Made by a program: the position numbers and the translations under genes | Notes under the pieces: generated by a model | Seen by the model: only the letters and a program-made list of their open reading frames with translations | Told to the model about the DNA's origin: nothing | The model's database searches: none | Shown here: in pieces, positions 19,819 to 29,174 of the stretch | Layout: each line of letters begins with the position of its first letter | Numbering within the stretch: the first letter of the stretch is position 1 | Assembly (NCBI GenBank): GCA_037446575.1 | Contig: JBBIII010000003.1 | Span: 1-64,000 of the forward strand | Direction: 5' to 3' | Source: JBBIII01 sp037446575 | GTDB taxonomy: Bacteria; Bacteroidota; Ignavibacteria; UBA10030 | Length of the DNA stretch: 64,000 nucleotides

Positions 19819-20226
19819 ATGAAAAAAAAATACAGATATCTTACTGAGGCAGCGCAATCAGTAATGCAAAACGCTTACTCGCCGTTCTCAAAATTTCGTG
19901 TTGGCGCTGCTATTTTGACCAACGACGGTAAAATTATCACAGGCTGTAATATCGAAAACAGTTCGTTTAGTTTAACTATATGCGCTGAACGTGTTGCAAT
20001 CTTTAAGGCAATTTCAGAAGGTGTTACAAAATTCAAAGCAATCGCTGTAGTATCTGATGCTAAGGATTTTACTCCACCCTGCGGGGCATGCCGACAAGTT
20101 TTGGTTGATTTGGCTGGTAATATTGATATAGTACTTATCAATTCACATAATCAAATGAAAATAAAGAAGCTTAATGATCTTATTCCATTAGCATTCACGA
20201 AAAAGAAGTTGATGAAAGGAAAATAA
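19819..20226 (+). CDS. cdd: Cytidine deaminase
   Basis: The 135-residue homotetrameric-type enzyme deaminates cytidine and deoxycytidine to uridine forms. The zinc site is complete: C55 and catalytic E57 in CAERVA, C88 and C91 in PPCGAC; NIENSSF holds the ribose-binding residues. AGGA lies 8-9 bases before the ATG. It leads a plus-strand salvage operon cdd-tdk-punA-bshC with very short gaps. Confidence 0.96.
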   Translation: MKKKYRYLTEAAQSVMQNAYSPFSKFRVGAAILTNDGKIITGCNIENSSFSLTICAERVAIFKAISEGVTKFKAIAVVSDAKDFTPPCGACRQVLVDLAGNIDIVLINSHNQMKIKKLNDLIPLAFTKKKLMKGK

Positions 20227-20232
20227 TTAATA

Positions 20233-20808
20233 ATGGATACATCCGAACTTCATAATATACCAAGAAATACAGGTTGGATTGAAGTTGTTTGCGGTTGTAT
20301 GTTTAGCGGAAAAACGGAAGAACTTATTAGAAGATTACGGCGCGCTCAAATTGCAAAACAAAAAGTCGCAATATTTAAACCAAAAATTGATAACCGATAT
20401 AGTCCCGAACATATTGTTTCGCATAGTGAACAATCGTTAGTATCGCATCCAGTCAACGATGCATCTGAAATTCTAAAATTATCACTTGACGCACAGGTTA
20501 TAGGAATTGATGAAGCTCAATTTTTTAAGGAAAATATAGTAGATGTTTGCAACCAACTTGCTGATCAAGGAAAAAGGGTAATTGTGGCTGGGTTGGATCA
20601 AGATTATCGAGGTAAACCTTTCACTCCAATGCCACAACTCCTTGCAATTGCTGAATATATAACCAAAACCTTAGCAATATGTGTAGTATGCGGGAACCCA
20701 GCCGATAGAACACAAAGAAAAAATGAACAACAAGAATTAGTCGTAGTAGGCGCGAAAGATTTATACGAAGCTCGTTGCAGAAAATGTCATCAGCCGCCTC
20801 AAGAATGA
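20233..20808 (+). CDS. tdk: Thymidine kinase
   Basis: The 191-residue type II thymidine kinase phosphorylates thymidine (and deoxyuridine). The P-loop is GCMFSGKT at 21-28, the Walker-B-like segment is [10 protein letters not shown], the lasso region is present, and two cysteine pairs (CVVC and CRKC) form the structural zinc site. It follows cdd by 6 bases, and its TGA stop overlaps the likely ATG of the purine nucleoside phosphorylase gene as ATGA. Confidence 0.96.
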   Translation: MDTSELHNIPRNTGWIEVVCGCMFSGKTEELIRRLRRAQIAKQKVAIFKPKIDNRYSPEHIVSHSEQSLVSHPVNDASEILKLSLDAQVIGIDEAQFFKENIVDVCNQLADQGKRVIVAGLDQDYRGKPFTPMPQLLAIAEYITKTLAICVVCGNPADRTQRKNEQQELVVVGAKDLYEARCRKCHQPPQE

Positions 20809-21677
20809 TTAACAAAGCGCTTAATAAATTAAATGAAAGCATAAAGCAATTGATTAATGAAAAAGCTATTAAAGAGGCAATAAATTACATCCGCAGTAAA
20901 ACAAAATTCAAACCTCAAATTGCCTTGATTCTTGGTTCTGGTTTAGGTGATTTCGGCAACCACATTAATATAAAACAAATAATTAATTCCTCGGAAGTTC
21001 CACATTATCCGATTTCATCTGTTCAAGGACATGCTGGAAAATTAATTTTTGGGTATCTAAATCAGGATAACAAAAAGGAAAAACCCCTCCTTATCTTTCA
21101 AGGGCGTGTTCATTATTATGAAAGTGGTCTGATCGACAAAGTAACTTTTCCACTGCTTTTAGCAAAACAATTAGGTGTTACGAAGCTTATTGTTACAAAT
21201 GCAGCAGGCGGTATCAATGAAAACTTTGTGCCTGGCGATCTTATGTTAATTAAAGATATTTTAAGCCTAACTTTTGTGCCACTGCCATATAAAGAAATAA
21301 AAGTTGCAATAAATAAATTGAAATATTTCGATTTGCAGATGCAAAAAACTATTATTAAAAGCGCATTAAATTTAAGAATTCCAATTAAGGAGGGTGTCTA
21401 CGCGTGGTTAAAAGGTCCATCATATGAAACCCCGGCTGAAATTAATATGCTTAAACGAATTGGTGTTGATGCTGTAGGAATGTCCACCGTTCCTGAAATT
21501 TTTTTGGCAAAGGAATTACAAATTAAAACCGTAGCACTTTCACTTATCTCAAATTTAGCCGCAGGCATATCGCCCTCAAAACTTACTCATAAAGAAGTTA
21601 CAGACACCGCAAACAAAGTAAAAATTCAATTTTCTAAGTTAATAGAACATACTATATTAGAGATGAAAAAAGCATAA
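20805..21677 (+). CDS. punA: Purine nucleoside phosphorylase
   Basis: This trimeric-type phosphorylase splits purine nucleosides with phosphate. Motifs: [52 protein letters not shown] and the late ISNLAAGIS whose asparagine favours 6-oxopurines (inosine, guanosine). The frame extends upstream to 20775, but the ATG at 20805 overlaps the tdk stop (ATGA), a standard coupling arrangement, and gives 290 residues, about 15 more than many family members at the N-terminus. Confidence 0.92.
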   Translation: MINKALNKLNESIKQLINEKAIKEAINYIRSKTKFKPQIALILGSGLGDFGNHINIKQIINSSEVPHYPISSVQGHAGKLIFGYLNQDNKKEKPLLIFQGRVHYYESGLIDKVTFPLLLAKQLGVTKLIVTNAAGGINENFVPGDLMLIKDILSLTFVPLPYKEIKVAINKLKYFDLQMQKTIIKSALNLRIPIKEGVYAWLKGPSYETPAEINMLKRIGVDAVGMSTVPEIFLAKELQIKTVALSLISNLAAGISPSKLTHKEVTDTANKVKIQFSKLIEHTILEMKKA

Positions 21678-21683
21678 ATTAAT

Positions 21684-23324
21684 ATGTGGATACCTTATAA
21701 CGAACTTGCATCTGAAGATACTGGTTTCTCAAGAATTTTTACCGATTACATTGATAATTATTCCAGAGTGCAAAATTTTTATTGCGGTAATTTTCGAGAT
21801 GATACTCTATGGCAAAATAAAATTGATGAAGTATTATCTCGTCATGTGCATCGCTCTACCCTCGTTCAGTTATTACTAAATCAAAATCGCGATTTTCATT
21901 GTGGTGTTAAAACCTTATCTAACATTGACTTGTTGTTAAATGATAATTCAGTTGCTATCATTACGGGTCAACAAGTCGGACTTTTTAGCGGTCCTTTATA
22001 TACATTATATAAAACATTAACTGTATTGAAATTAACAGAACAACTTACGGAAAAATATCCAGATTATAATTTCGTACCAATATTTTGGTTGGAAAGTGAA
22101 GACCATGATATCGAAGAAATTTCTTCTTTTTCATTAATAAATAATGCTAATCAATTAATAAAATTAAAATATCAATATGAGGCAGAAAAAGAGGACGCAA
22201 ACTATGGAGCCGTTGGTAATTTATATTTAAACAATTCTATCAAATTATTTTTTGATACGTTACGACAATCTTTAATTTCTACAGAATACTCACCTAATGT
22301 TATTGAATTGTTTGAAACTGCATATCAAAACGGCATGACTTTTAGTCGTGCATTCGTCCATTTATTCAATGTGCTTTTAGAAGATTCAGGATTGGTATTT
22401 TTTGATCCAAATAACCCTACAATTAAAAATCTTGTAAAGCCAATATTTGAAAATGAATTAAAAAATATTTCAAAAACCTGCCAATTAGTAATCGAGCAAA
22501 GTGATTCAATTGAGCATCAATACCATGCGCAAATAAAACCAAAGCCCATTAATCTATTTATGTTTATCAATAATGGTAGATATAATATCGAGCCAAGAAC
22601 TGATGGTTTTTCGTTGAAGGGAACACGGAAATATTTCACAAATACAGAAATGTTTGACCTATTAGATAAAAAGCCTGAAGCTTTCAGTCCGAATGTAGTT
22701 TTGCGCCCTATTTGTCAAGATTATATTTTCCCGACTTTATCATATGTTGCAGGTCCATCCGAAGTAGCATACTTTGCGCAGTTAAAACTTTTATATCAAC
22801 ATTTTAATATACCTGAGCCAATAATTTATCCACGCGCTAGTGTTACAATTGTGGAAGAGCGAATTCAAAAAACAATGGTTAAATTCAATTTAAAGGTAAG
22901 CGATTTTTATAAAGACGTCGAATTATTAAAAATCCGTGTTGCAGAATCTTTAACTGATTTTAAAGTTGAAGATTTGTTTGATAATTCATTTGGCACTATT
23001 TCTGAAACACTTACAAGCTTAAAAGGAGGACTTCAATCGATAGACAAAACATTGGGTCCTGCTTTAGAAAATACTCTCATAAAAATCCAAAATGCACTTA
23101 ATACGTTGAAAGAAAAAACAATAGCGGCGCAGAAGCGGCAACATGAAATTTCATTACGCCAATTAGATAAAGTAGCGCTTAGTTTGTTTCCTAATTCAAA
23201 TCTACAAGAGCGTGAAATGAATATAGTCTACTTTCTAAATAAATACGGCATGGAATTTTTACGATGGCTACGCGGCGAAATAATAATTGATAAATTTATG
23301 CATCAAGTTATTAATATCGAATAA
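21684..23324 (+). CDS. bshC: Bacillithiol synthase (cysteine-adding enzyme BshC)
   Basis: This 546-residue protein matches BshC: AIITGQQVGLFSGPLYTLYKTLTVLKL (Rossmann-like start), PIFWLESEDHDIEEI and SYVAGPSEVAYFAQL are family hallmarks, and a coiled coil precedes the C-terminus. BshC adds cysteine to glucosaminyl-malate, the last step of bacillithiol synthesis. bshA and bshB are not in the window. It ends the nucleoside salvage run and stops 3 bases from the convergent aroA. Confidence 0.93.
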   Translation: MWIPYNELASEDTGFSRIFTDYIDNYSRVQNFYCGNFRDDTLWQNKIDEVLSRHVHRSTLVQLLLNQNRDFHCGVKTLSNIDLLLNDNSVAIITGQQVGLFSGPLYTLYKTLTVLKLTEQLTEKYPDYNFVPIFWLESEDHDIEEISSFSLINNANQLIKLKYQYEAEKEDANYGAVGNLYLNNSIKLFFDTLRQSLISTEYSPNVIELFETAYQNGMTFSRAFVHLFNVLLEDSGLVFFDPNNPTIKNLVKPIFENELKNISKTCQLVIEQSDSIEHQYHAQIKPKPINLFMFINNGRYNIEPRTDGFSLKGTRKYFTNTEMFDLLDKKPEAFSPNVVLRPICQDYIFPTLSYVAGPSEVAYFAQLKLLYQHFNIPEPIIYPRASVTIVEERIQKTMVKFNLKVSDFYKDVELLKIRVAESLTDFKVEDLFDNSFGTISETLTSLKGGLQSIDKTLGPALENTLIKIQNALNTLKEKTIAAQKRQHEISLRQLDKVALSLFPNSNLQEREMNIVYFLNKYGMEFLRWLRGEIIIDKFMHQVINIE

Positions 23325-23327
23325 TAC

Positions 23328-24608
23328 TTATCTCGAATTTGATAGCAGTTCTTTCCAATAATTTGGAAAAGAAATATCGACACACTCAGCATTAATTATT
23401 TCGATATTAGGGATCCGTAGACCCGCAACGCCAAATGCCATCGCAATTCTATGATCATTGAAACTATTGAGCGTGGCGCCTTTGTATGATTTATTTCCCT
23501 CGAATGAAAAACCATCTTCGTACTCTTCAATTTGAGTTCCAAGAGAACGTAAATTATTGACTATTGCTTTAATTCTATCTGTTTCTTTAGCGCGTAGTTC
23601 TTTCGCATTTCTTACGCATATAGTGCCATTAGTAAATAATCCTGTTACGGCAATAATTGGAATCTCATCAATTAATTCTACAACATCAGCGGCTGAAAGG
23701 TTAATATTTCCGTTTAATTCTGAATATTTTACCCTAATATCACCAATAGGTTCGCCTTCAACTACTTGCATGTTTTCGATTGAAATATTTCCGCCAATCG
23801 ATCTAAAAATATCTAATATTCGTGTCCTTGTCGGATTAAGTCCTACGTTTTTTATCACTATATCAGAACCCTTAACCAATAATCCAGCAGAAATAAGAAA
23901 AGCAGCGGCAGAAATATCGCCAGGAACAAAGATATTTTTTCCCTCTATCTTAATGTCTGAATTAACTGATACACTAAATAAATTGTTTTCTTTTTTTGTG
24001 TTGAGACCTAACATCCTTTCCGTATGATCTCTTGTTAAAAATGATTCGGAAATAATAGTGAGTCCATCTGTATAAATAGCTGCAAATATTAAAGCAGATT
24101 TAACTTGCGCGCTCGGAATAGGAAGTTTATAATTAATCGGGTTTAATTTATCAACTGATTTAATCTTTATAGGCGCCGTATGTGTATCGCTACCGCTTAT
24201 ATCGGCGCCCATCATTTGCAATGGTTCGATAATACGTTTCATCGGACGTTTCGATAATGATTCATCTCCGATTATTGTAGAAGAAAATTTTTGTCCGCAA
24301 AGTATTCCAGATAATAAACGCATTGTTGTGCCGGAATTTCCGGCATTAAGATTACTATTTGCTTTTTTCAAACCATGTCTGCCATTTCCGTGTAATCGTA
24401 GTGCATCTTTCTTTACTTCAACAATTACGCCAAGTTGTTTAATGCAAGAAAGCGTACTTAACGGATCTTCAGCTTTGGAATATTCTTTAATTTCAGAAAT
24501 TCCATCGGCAATGCTTGCTATCATTAATGCCCTGTGCGTTATTGATTTGTCGCCGGGAACTGTACGGTTTCCTGATAGTCCTTCAGAAATTGGTATAGAT
24601 AAATTCAT
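23328..24608 (-). CDS. aroA: 3-Phosphoshikimate 1-carboxyvinyltransferase (EPSP synthase)
   Basis: AroA transfers enolpyruvate from PEP to shikimate 3-phosphate. The 426-residue protein has the PGDKSITHRALM PEP/shikimate site, NAGNSGTTMRLLSG, GDESLSKRPM and late ELRAKETDRI and FNDHRIAM motifs. The NAGNSGTT stretch, with no substitution typical of class II resistance read with certainty, does not allow a glyphosate prediction. It is the last gene of the rimP-to-aroA operon, 22 bases after pnp. Confidence 0.96.
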   Translation of the reverse strand: MNLSIPISEGLSGNRTVPGDKSITHRALMIASIADGISEIKEYSKAEDPLSTLSCIKQLGVIVEVKKDALRLHGNGRHGLKKANSNLNAGNSGTTMRLLSGILCGQKFSSTIIGDESLSKRPMKRIIEPLQMMGADISGSDTHTAPIKIKSVDKLNPINYKLPIPSAQVKSALIFAAIYTDGLTIISESFLTRDHTERMLGLNTKKENNLFSVSVNSDIKIEGKNIFVPGDISAAAFLISAGLLVKGSDIVIKNVGLNPTRTRILDIFRSIGGNISIENMQVVEGEPIGDIRVKYSELNGNINLSAADVVELIDEIPIIAVTGLFTNGTICVRNAKELRAKETDRIKAIVNNLRSLGTQIEEYEDGFSFEGNKSYKGATLNSFNDHRIAMAFGVAGLRIPNIEIINAECVDISFPNYWKELLSNSR

Positions 24609-24630
24609 GATTTAAAAAAGATTTATACGT

Positions 24631-26808
24631 TTAATGTCTCGAATGATGTCTTCTTTCAGATTTACCGCTCACATGTTCTTTTTTCTTACGCTCACGAGTT
24701 TTTTTCATCTCTTCATGAGCATTTTCGCCCCCCGGGAGTAACGCTTTTCGACTTAAGCTCATTTTTCCATCAGAATCAATGTGCATCAATTTTACTTCTA
24801 TAATATCTCCGACTTTTAAAACATTTTCAACTTTTTCTACTCTTTGAACATCAAGTTGAGATACATGGACAAGCCCTTCTTTTCCGGGAAGAATTTCAAC
24901 AAACGCTCCAAAGTCAGTAATTTTCTTTACAGTTGCTTTATAAACTTTATCAACCTCTGGTGCTTCGAGCAGACTTCGTATATAAAGCAATGCTTTTTCG
25001 GAGGATTCTTTTTCAACAGCCGCTACTGTAACAGTTCCGTCGTCTTCAATATTTATTTCTGCCCCTGTGTCTTTTACTAATTGACGTATATTTTTTCCGC
25101 CTGGTCCAATTAGCGATCCAATTATATCGACAGGAATTTTTACAGTCTCTAATCTTGGTGCATATTTGGATATTTCTAATCGTGCTTCGGGCAGGCATTT
25201 AGACATAGTCTCTAATATATGAAATCTGCCTGTTTTTGCTTGGTCTAATGCTTGTTCAAAAATGTCGAATGAAATTCCTTTTATTTTAATATCCATTTGA
25301 AAAGCTGTTATTCCGTTTGTTGTTCCTGCAACTTTAAAATCCATATCACCGAGATGGTCTTCATTGCCTAATATATCACTTAATATTGCAACTTGATCAT
25401 TTTCTTTTACTAAGCCCATGGCTATTCCAGCAACAGGTCGTTTTAGCGGAACTCCGGCATCGAACAGCGCAAGAGTTCCAGCGCACACTGTTGCCATTGA
25501 TGACGAACCGTTTGATTCAAGAATATCTGATACAATTCTGATTGTATAAGGGAATTCCTTTTCTGATGGAAGCAATCGTTTTAGCGATCGTTCTGCAAGA
25601 TTTCCATGACCAATTTCGCGCCTACCTGTTGAACCAAGTTTGCCTACTTCTCCGACACTAAATGGTGGAAAATTATAATGAAGCATAAAGCGCTTTGTTG
25701 TTTCCGGAAGAAGACCTTCTAACCTCTGTTCGTCCATTTTTGTTCCGAGCGTTGCAGTGGTTAAACTTTGTGTCTCTCCTCGTGTAAATAACGAAGAACC
25801 GTGAGTTCGTGGTAACAAACCAACCTCGCAAATAATTGGACGTATTTCTTTCAATCCTCTCCCATCAAGTCGTTTGTTTTCTTTAAGGATCGTAGAACGC
25901 ATAGCATTTCTTTCCATCTCATAAAGTATTTGATTAATCATGCCGCCTGATTCAGGATATTTTTCTGCTAAAGCTGTGGTCACTTCTTCATATACTTTTT
26001 TTGTAGATTCAGACCTCTCATCTTTTAACAAAACGGTTCTACTTAAATTATTAATTTTTTCTTCTGCTAACGCTTTAATTTCAGCTTCTAACCCATCAGG
26101 AATATTTAATTTTTCTATCTTTCGTTTCGGTTTGTTTATTTCGTTTGCTAATTCAATTTGAATTGCACATATATCTTTTATTGCATCATGTCCAACGCGC
26201 AATGCGTCCAACAAGTCGCTTTCACTGACTTCGGCAGATTCGCCTTCAACCATAACAATAGAATCAGTTGTTCCGCCAATTGTAATATCGATATCACTTA
26301 ATTCAAGCTCTTTATAGGTAGGATTTATAATAAATTTTCCATTTACTCTGCCAACCCTTACTTCACCTATTGGTCCATCGAAAGGAATATCAGAAACCAT
26401 CAAAGCCGCCGAAGCGGCGCATGCTCCGAGCACATCCCCGTCATGTTCCATGTCGGAAGAATACACTGTAACCATTATTTGTGTTTCGTTTTTATATTCT
26501 TTTGGAAACATTGGACGAATCGGACGATCAATTAAACGCGATGATAATATTTCTTTTTCAGATGGCCTACCTTCCCGCTTTATAAAACCGCCAGGAATTT
26601 TCCCGGCAGCGGCAGTTTTTTCTCTGTACTCTACCTGAAGCGGAAAAAAGTCCGAATCTTCCTTTTTTTCATATTCACTTACTACAGTAGCAAGAACCAT
26701 TGTATCAGCGTAACGAACCATTACAGCTCCATGCGCTTGTTTTGCTAACCAACCGGTTTCAATCGTAAAATTCTTGCCGTTTAATTGAGTTTCTTTAAAT
26801 ATCCTCAT
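24631..26808 (-). CDS. pnp: Polyribonucleotide nucleotidyltransferase (PNPase)
   Basis: The 725-residue enzyme degrades RNA 3' to 5' using phosphate. It has two RNase PH repeats (first GWLAKQAHGAVMVRYADT; second GLLPRTHGSSLFTRGETQSL), a linker helical domain, then a KH domain (IIGSLIGPGGKNIRQLVKDTG) and an S1 domain (ITDFGAFVEILPGKEGLVHVSQL). The tail is short and basic with histidines. It follows rpsO by 42 bases, the conserved rpsO-pnp order. Confidence 0.97.
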   Translation of the reverse strand: MRIFKETQLNGKNFTIETGWLAKQAHGAVMVRYADTMVLATVVSEYEKKEDSDFFPLQVEYREKTAAAGKIPGGFIKREGRPSEKEILSSRLIDRPIRPMFPKEYKNETQIMVTVYSSDMEHDGDVLGACAASAALMVSDIPFDGPIGEVRVGRVNGKFIINPTYKELELSDIDITIGGTTDSIVMVEGESAEVSESDLLDALRVGHDAIKDICAIQIELANEINKPKRKIEKLNIPDGLEAEIKALAEEKINNLSRTVLLKDERSESTKKVYEEVTTALAEKYPESGGMINQILYEMERNAMRSTILKENKRLDGRGLKEIRPIICEVGLLPRTHGSSLFTRGETQSLTTATLGTKMDEQRLEGLLPETTKRFMLHYNFPPFSVGEVGKLGSTGRREIGHGNLAERSLKRLLPSEKEFPYTIRIVSDILESNGSSSMATVCAGTLALFDAGVPLKRPVAGIAMGLVKENDQVAILSDILGNEDHLGDMDFKVAGTTNGITAFQMDIKIKGISFDIFEQALDQAKTGRFHILETMSKCLPEARLEISKYAPRLETVKIPVDIIGSLIGPGGKNIRQLVKDTGAEINIEDDGTVTVAAVEKESSEKALLYIRSLLEAPEVDKVYKATVKKITDFGAFVEILPGKEGLVHVSQLDVQRVEKVENVLKVGDIIEVKLMHIDSDGKMSLSRKALLPGGENAHEEMKKTRERKKKEHVSGKSERRHHSRH

Positions 26809-26850
26809 ATGTGCCTTCTTCTTTCCTTTAAAGCATTCTTTGTAAAGTGC

Positions 26851-27120
26851 TTATTTTCTTATATCAAGTTCTTGAATTATTTTTCGATATCGATTTATAT
26901 CTTTTTTGATCAAATAATCAAGTAGTCTTCTTCTTTTACCTACTAATTTTAGTAGCCCCTGCCGTGTGTGATTATCTTTTCGATACGATTCTAAATGCGG
27001 CGTAAGACTATTGATAGTCGCCGTTATTATTGCTATTTGGACTTCAGGCGTTCCTGTGTCATTTTGGTTCTTGCCGTATTTTGCAATTATTTCCTTTTTT
27101 TGTTCCGATGTAATTGGCAT
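26851..27120 (-). CDS. rpsO: Ribosomal protein S15
   Basis: The 89 residues match the standard S15 length and motifs ([48 protein letters not shown]). S15 binds 16S rRNA early in small-subunit assembly and in many bacteria represses its own mRNA. A strong AAGGAG lies 6-7 bases upstream of the ATG, one of the clearest Shine-Dalgarno sites in the window. It lies between ribF and pnp. Confidence 0.97.
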   Translation of the reverse strand: MPITSEQKKEIIAKYGKNQNDTGTPEVQIAIITATINSLTPHLESYRKDNHTRQGLLKLVGKRRRLLDYLIKKDINRYRKIIQELDIRK

Positions 27121-27158
27121 TGTTTCTCCTTGCTAATAATTATTGTTTATATAACATC

Positions 27159-28097
27159 TTATTCTTCATATTTATATTGCAATGTTTTGCTAATATTCCG
27201 ATCGATATTCATTTGTTCTATTAATTTTTCTTTTGAATCAAATCTTATTTCATCTCTTAGACGTTTTAAAAACTCAATCTTTATTTCTTCGCCGTATATT
27301 TCTTTATTGAAATCTAAAATATTTACTTCGATAGTTATATCTTTACTTTGTTCGAATGTAGGTCTTGTGCCAATGCTTGTCATTCCAAAATATTTATTCT
27401 TGTTTAATATTGCTTTCGAAAAATATATTCCATTCATTGGAATTAGTTTTTTTGAAAAACTTAAGTCTATATTAGCAGTCGGATAGCCGAGCGTGCGTCC
27501 TCTACGGTTTCCTTCAATTACTTTTCCCTGAATTGAATATGGTCTTCCAAGTAATTCTGTAGCTTTTTCTACATTGCCATTTTGCAAATAACTTCTGATC
27601 ACAGAACTACTAACTGGAATATCATTATAAACGTATTTATCAATCTTTATAACTTCAAAGTTATACTCTTTACCAAGTTTTTCTAGTGATTCTATATTTC
27701 CTTCTCTATTTCTACCCCAATGGTAATCATATCCTTCGACCACAACTTTTGCGCCGATTTTATTTATTAAATATTCTATACAAAAATCTCGATAATTCAA
27801 TTGTGAAAAATATTTATCAAATTCTATAACTACGAGTAAATCAATTTCTAATTCATTATATAAGCATTTGCGTTCATCTAAAGTTGTAAGTAAGCTTAGA
27901 TTGTTTTTTTCAGCCGATATTATTTCACGCGGATGAGGATCGAATGTTACTACTACGCTTCTACCATTTATTCTTTTCGATTCTGTAACTACTCTATTTA
28001 AAATGGATTGATGAGCAAGATGAACCCCGTCGAACATTCCTACTGTAATTGCTGATTGTTCCGGAAAAGTAATTTCTGTAATTTTGCTTACTTCCAT
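27159..28097 (-). CDS. ribF: Bifunctional riboflavin kinase/FAD synthetase
   Basis: The 312-residue protein makes FMN and then FAD. The N-terminal adenylyltransferase half has GMFDGVHLAHQSIL and VVTFDPHPREI; SSSVIRSYLQNGNVEKA ends it. The C-terminal kinase half has GNRRGRTLGYPTANI and NGIYFSKA. The position between truB (3 bases) and rpsO is the usual one in the nusA-infB-truB operon. No FMN riboswitch is visible. Confidence 0.96.
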   Translation of the reverse strand: MEVSKITEITFPEQSAITVGMFDGVHLAHQSILNRVVTESKRINGRSVVVTFDPHPREIISAEKNNLSLLTTLDERKCLYNELEIDLLVVIEFDKYFSQLNYRDFCIEYLINKIGAKVVVEGYDYHWGRNREGNIESLEKLGKEYNFEVIKIDKYVYNDIPVSSSVIRSYLQNGNVEKATELLGRPYSIQGKVIEGNRRGRTLGYPTANIDLSFSKKLIPMNGIYFSKAILNKNKYFGMTSIGTRPTFEQSKDITIEVNILDFNKEIYGEEIKIEFLKRLRDEIRFDSKEKLIEQMNIDRNISKTLQYKYEE

Positions 28098-28100
28098 TTT

Positions 28101-28793
28101 CTAAGATGCCTTATTTAACTCTATTAGTTGCTTAATTGTAAGCGATTGGTCTAAATTATAATCACCAATTCTTACCCGTCTTAATGAAATAAGCGTAGCA
28201 CAACATCCCAATTTAAGCCCGTATTCATCTATTAATGCACGAATATAAGTGCCTTTTGAACATATCACTCTAAAATCTATATATGGTTTTCTAAAATATT
28301 CTATTTCGAATTTTTTAATTTCAATTTCACGTTTAGTTCTATCTACTTCCTTTTCTTCTCTTGCATATCGATAAAGAGGCGTTCCACAATATTTCAATGC
28401 AGAGTACATAGGCGGAGTTTGAAGCTGTTTCCCGATAAATAATTTTGCAGTATTTACAGCTAATTCTTCATCAACATTTGAAAAATCTTTTTTTTCAATT
28501 ACATCCGTTTCTGTATCGAAACTTGGCGTTCTAATGCCAATTTGCATTGTTCCAATATATTCTTTTTCCAGTCCCACATATTGGTTTATCTGTTTTGTTT
28601 TATTTCCTGTGCAAATTATTAATAAACCTGTAGCTTTTGGATCAAGCGTTCCGGCATGTCCCACTTTCTTTATTGAATATAATGTTCTGATTTTTTTTAC
28701 AACGTCAAATGATGTCCAATCAAGAGGTTTATCAATTAAAATAATTTTATCCCGTTTGTTTGAATCGATATTTAAAGTTTTATTGTGAATCAT
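28101..28793 (-). CDS. truB: tRNA pseudouridine(55) synthase
   Basis: TruB converts U55 of tRNAs to pseudouridine and helps tRNA folding. The 230-residue protein has IDKPLDWTSFDVVKKI, the catalytic-aspartate motif VGHAGTLDPKATGLL, QTPPMYSALKYCG and CSKGTYIRALIDEYG. It is shorter at the C-terminus than E. coli TruB, as in many bacteria lacking the full PUA extension. Gaps of 3 bases on each side tie it to rbfA and ribF. Confidence 0.96.
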   Translation of the reverse strand: MIHNKTLNIDSNKRDKIILIDKPLDWTSFDVVKKIRTLYSIKKVGHAGTLDPKATGLLIICTGNKTKQINQYVGLEKEYIGTMQIGIRTPSFDTETDVIEKKDFSNVDEELAVNTAKLFIGKQLQTPPMYSALKYCGTPLYRYAREEKEVDRTKREIEIKKFEIEYFRKPYIDFRVICSKGTYIRALIDEYGLKLGCCATLISLRRVRIGDYNLDQSLTIKQLIELNKAS

Positions 28794-28796
28794 ATA

Positions 28797-29174
28797 TTAT
28801 TCGATTTCTTTATCGTCGAAATTAGCTTTTTGCTTGTGAATTTCATTAAATATATTTTCTATTTTCATTACTCTATCTAAGGTTTCATCCAAAAAGAATT
28901 CAATTTCTGGCGTATAACGTAATCGAACACTGCGTCCTATCATACCGCGTATTATAGGTATTTGGCTTTCAAGTTTAGCAAGAACACGTTGCTTTTTCTC
29001 TTCCTCGCCGTAAATGCTTACATATACTTTTGCAATTTTTAAATCTGCGCTCATTACTACATCTGTAACAGTAATTATCCCATATTCTGAAATGCTAAAA
29101 TTGCGTTGGAAGTAAATACCTATTTCTTCTCGTAATAGAGAACCAACTCTTTCAGGTCTAATCGATTTATTCAT
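28797..29174 (-). CDS. rbfA: Ribosome-binding factor A
   Basis: The 125-residue KH-fold protein assists late 30S maturation. Motifs include RPERVGSLLREEIGIYF, ITVTDVVMSADLKIAKVYVSIYG and RLRYTPEIEFFLDETLDRV. It overlaps the end of infB by 8 bases, so translation is probably coupled, and is followed by truB after 3 bases. Confidence 0.95.
   Translation of the reverse strand: MNKSIRPERVGSLLREEIGIYFQRNFSISEYGIITVTDVVMSADLKIAKVYVSIYGEEEKKQRVLAKLESQIPIIRGMIGRSVRLRYTPEIEFFLDETLDRVMKIENIFNEIHKQKANFDDKEIE

Noticed and set aside
20775..20804. Upstream start for purine nucleoside phosphorylase
   Set aside because: It would overlap tdk by 34 bases; the ATGA coupling at 20805 is the standard arrangement.
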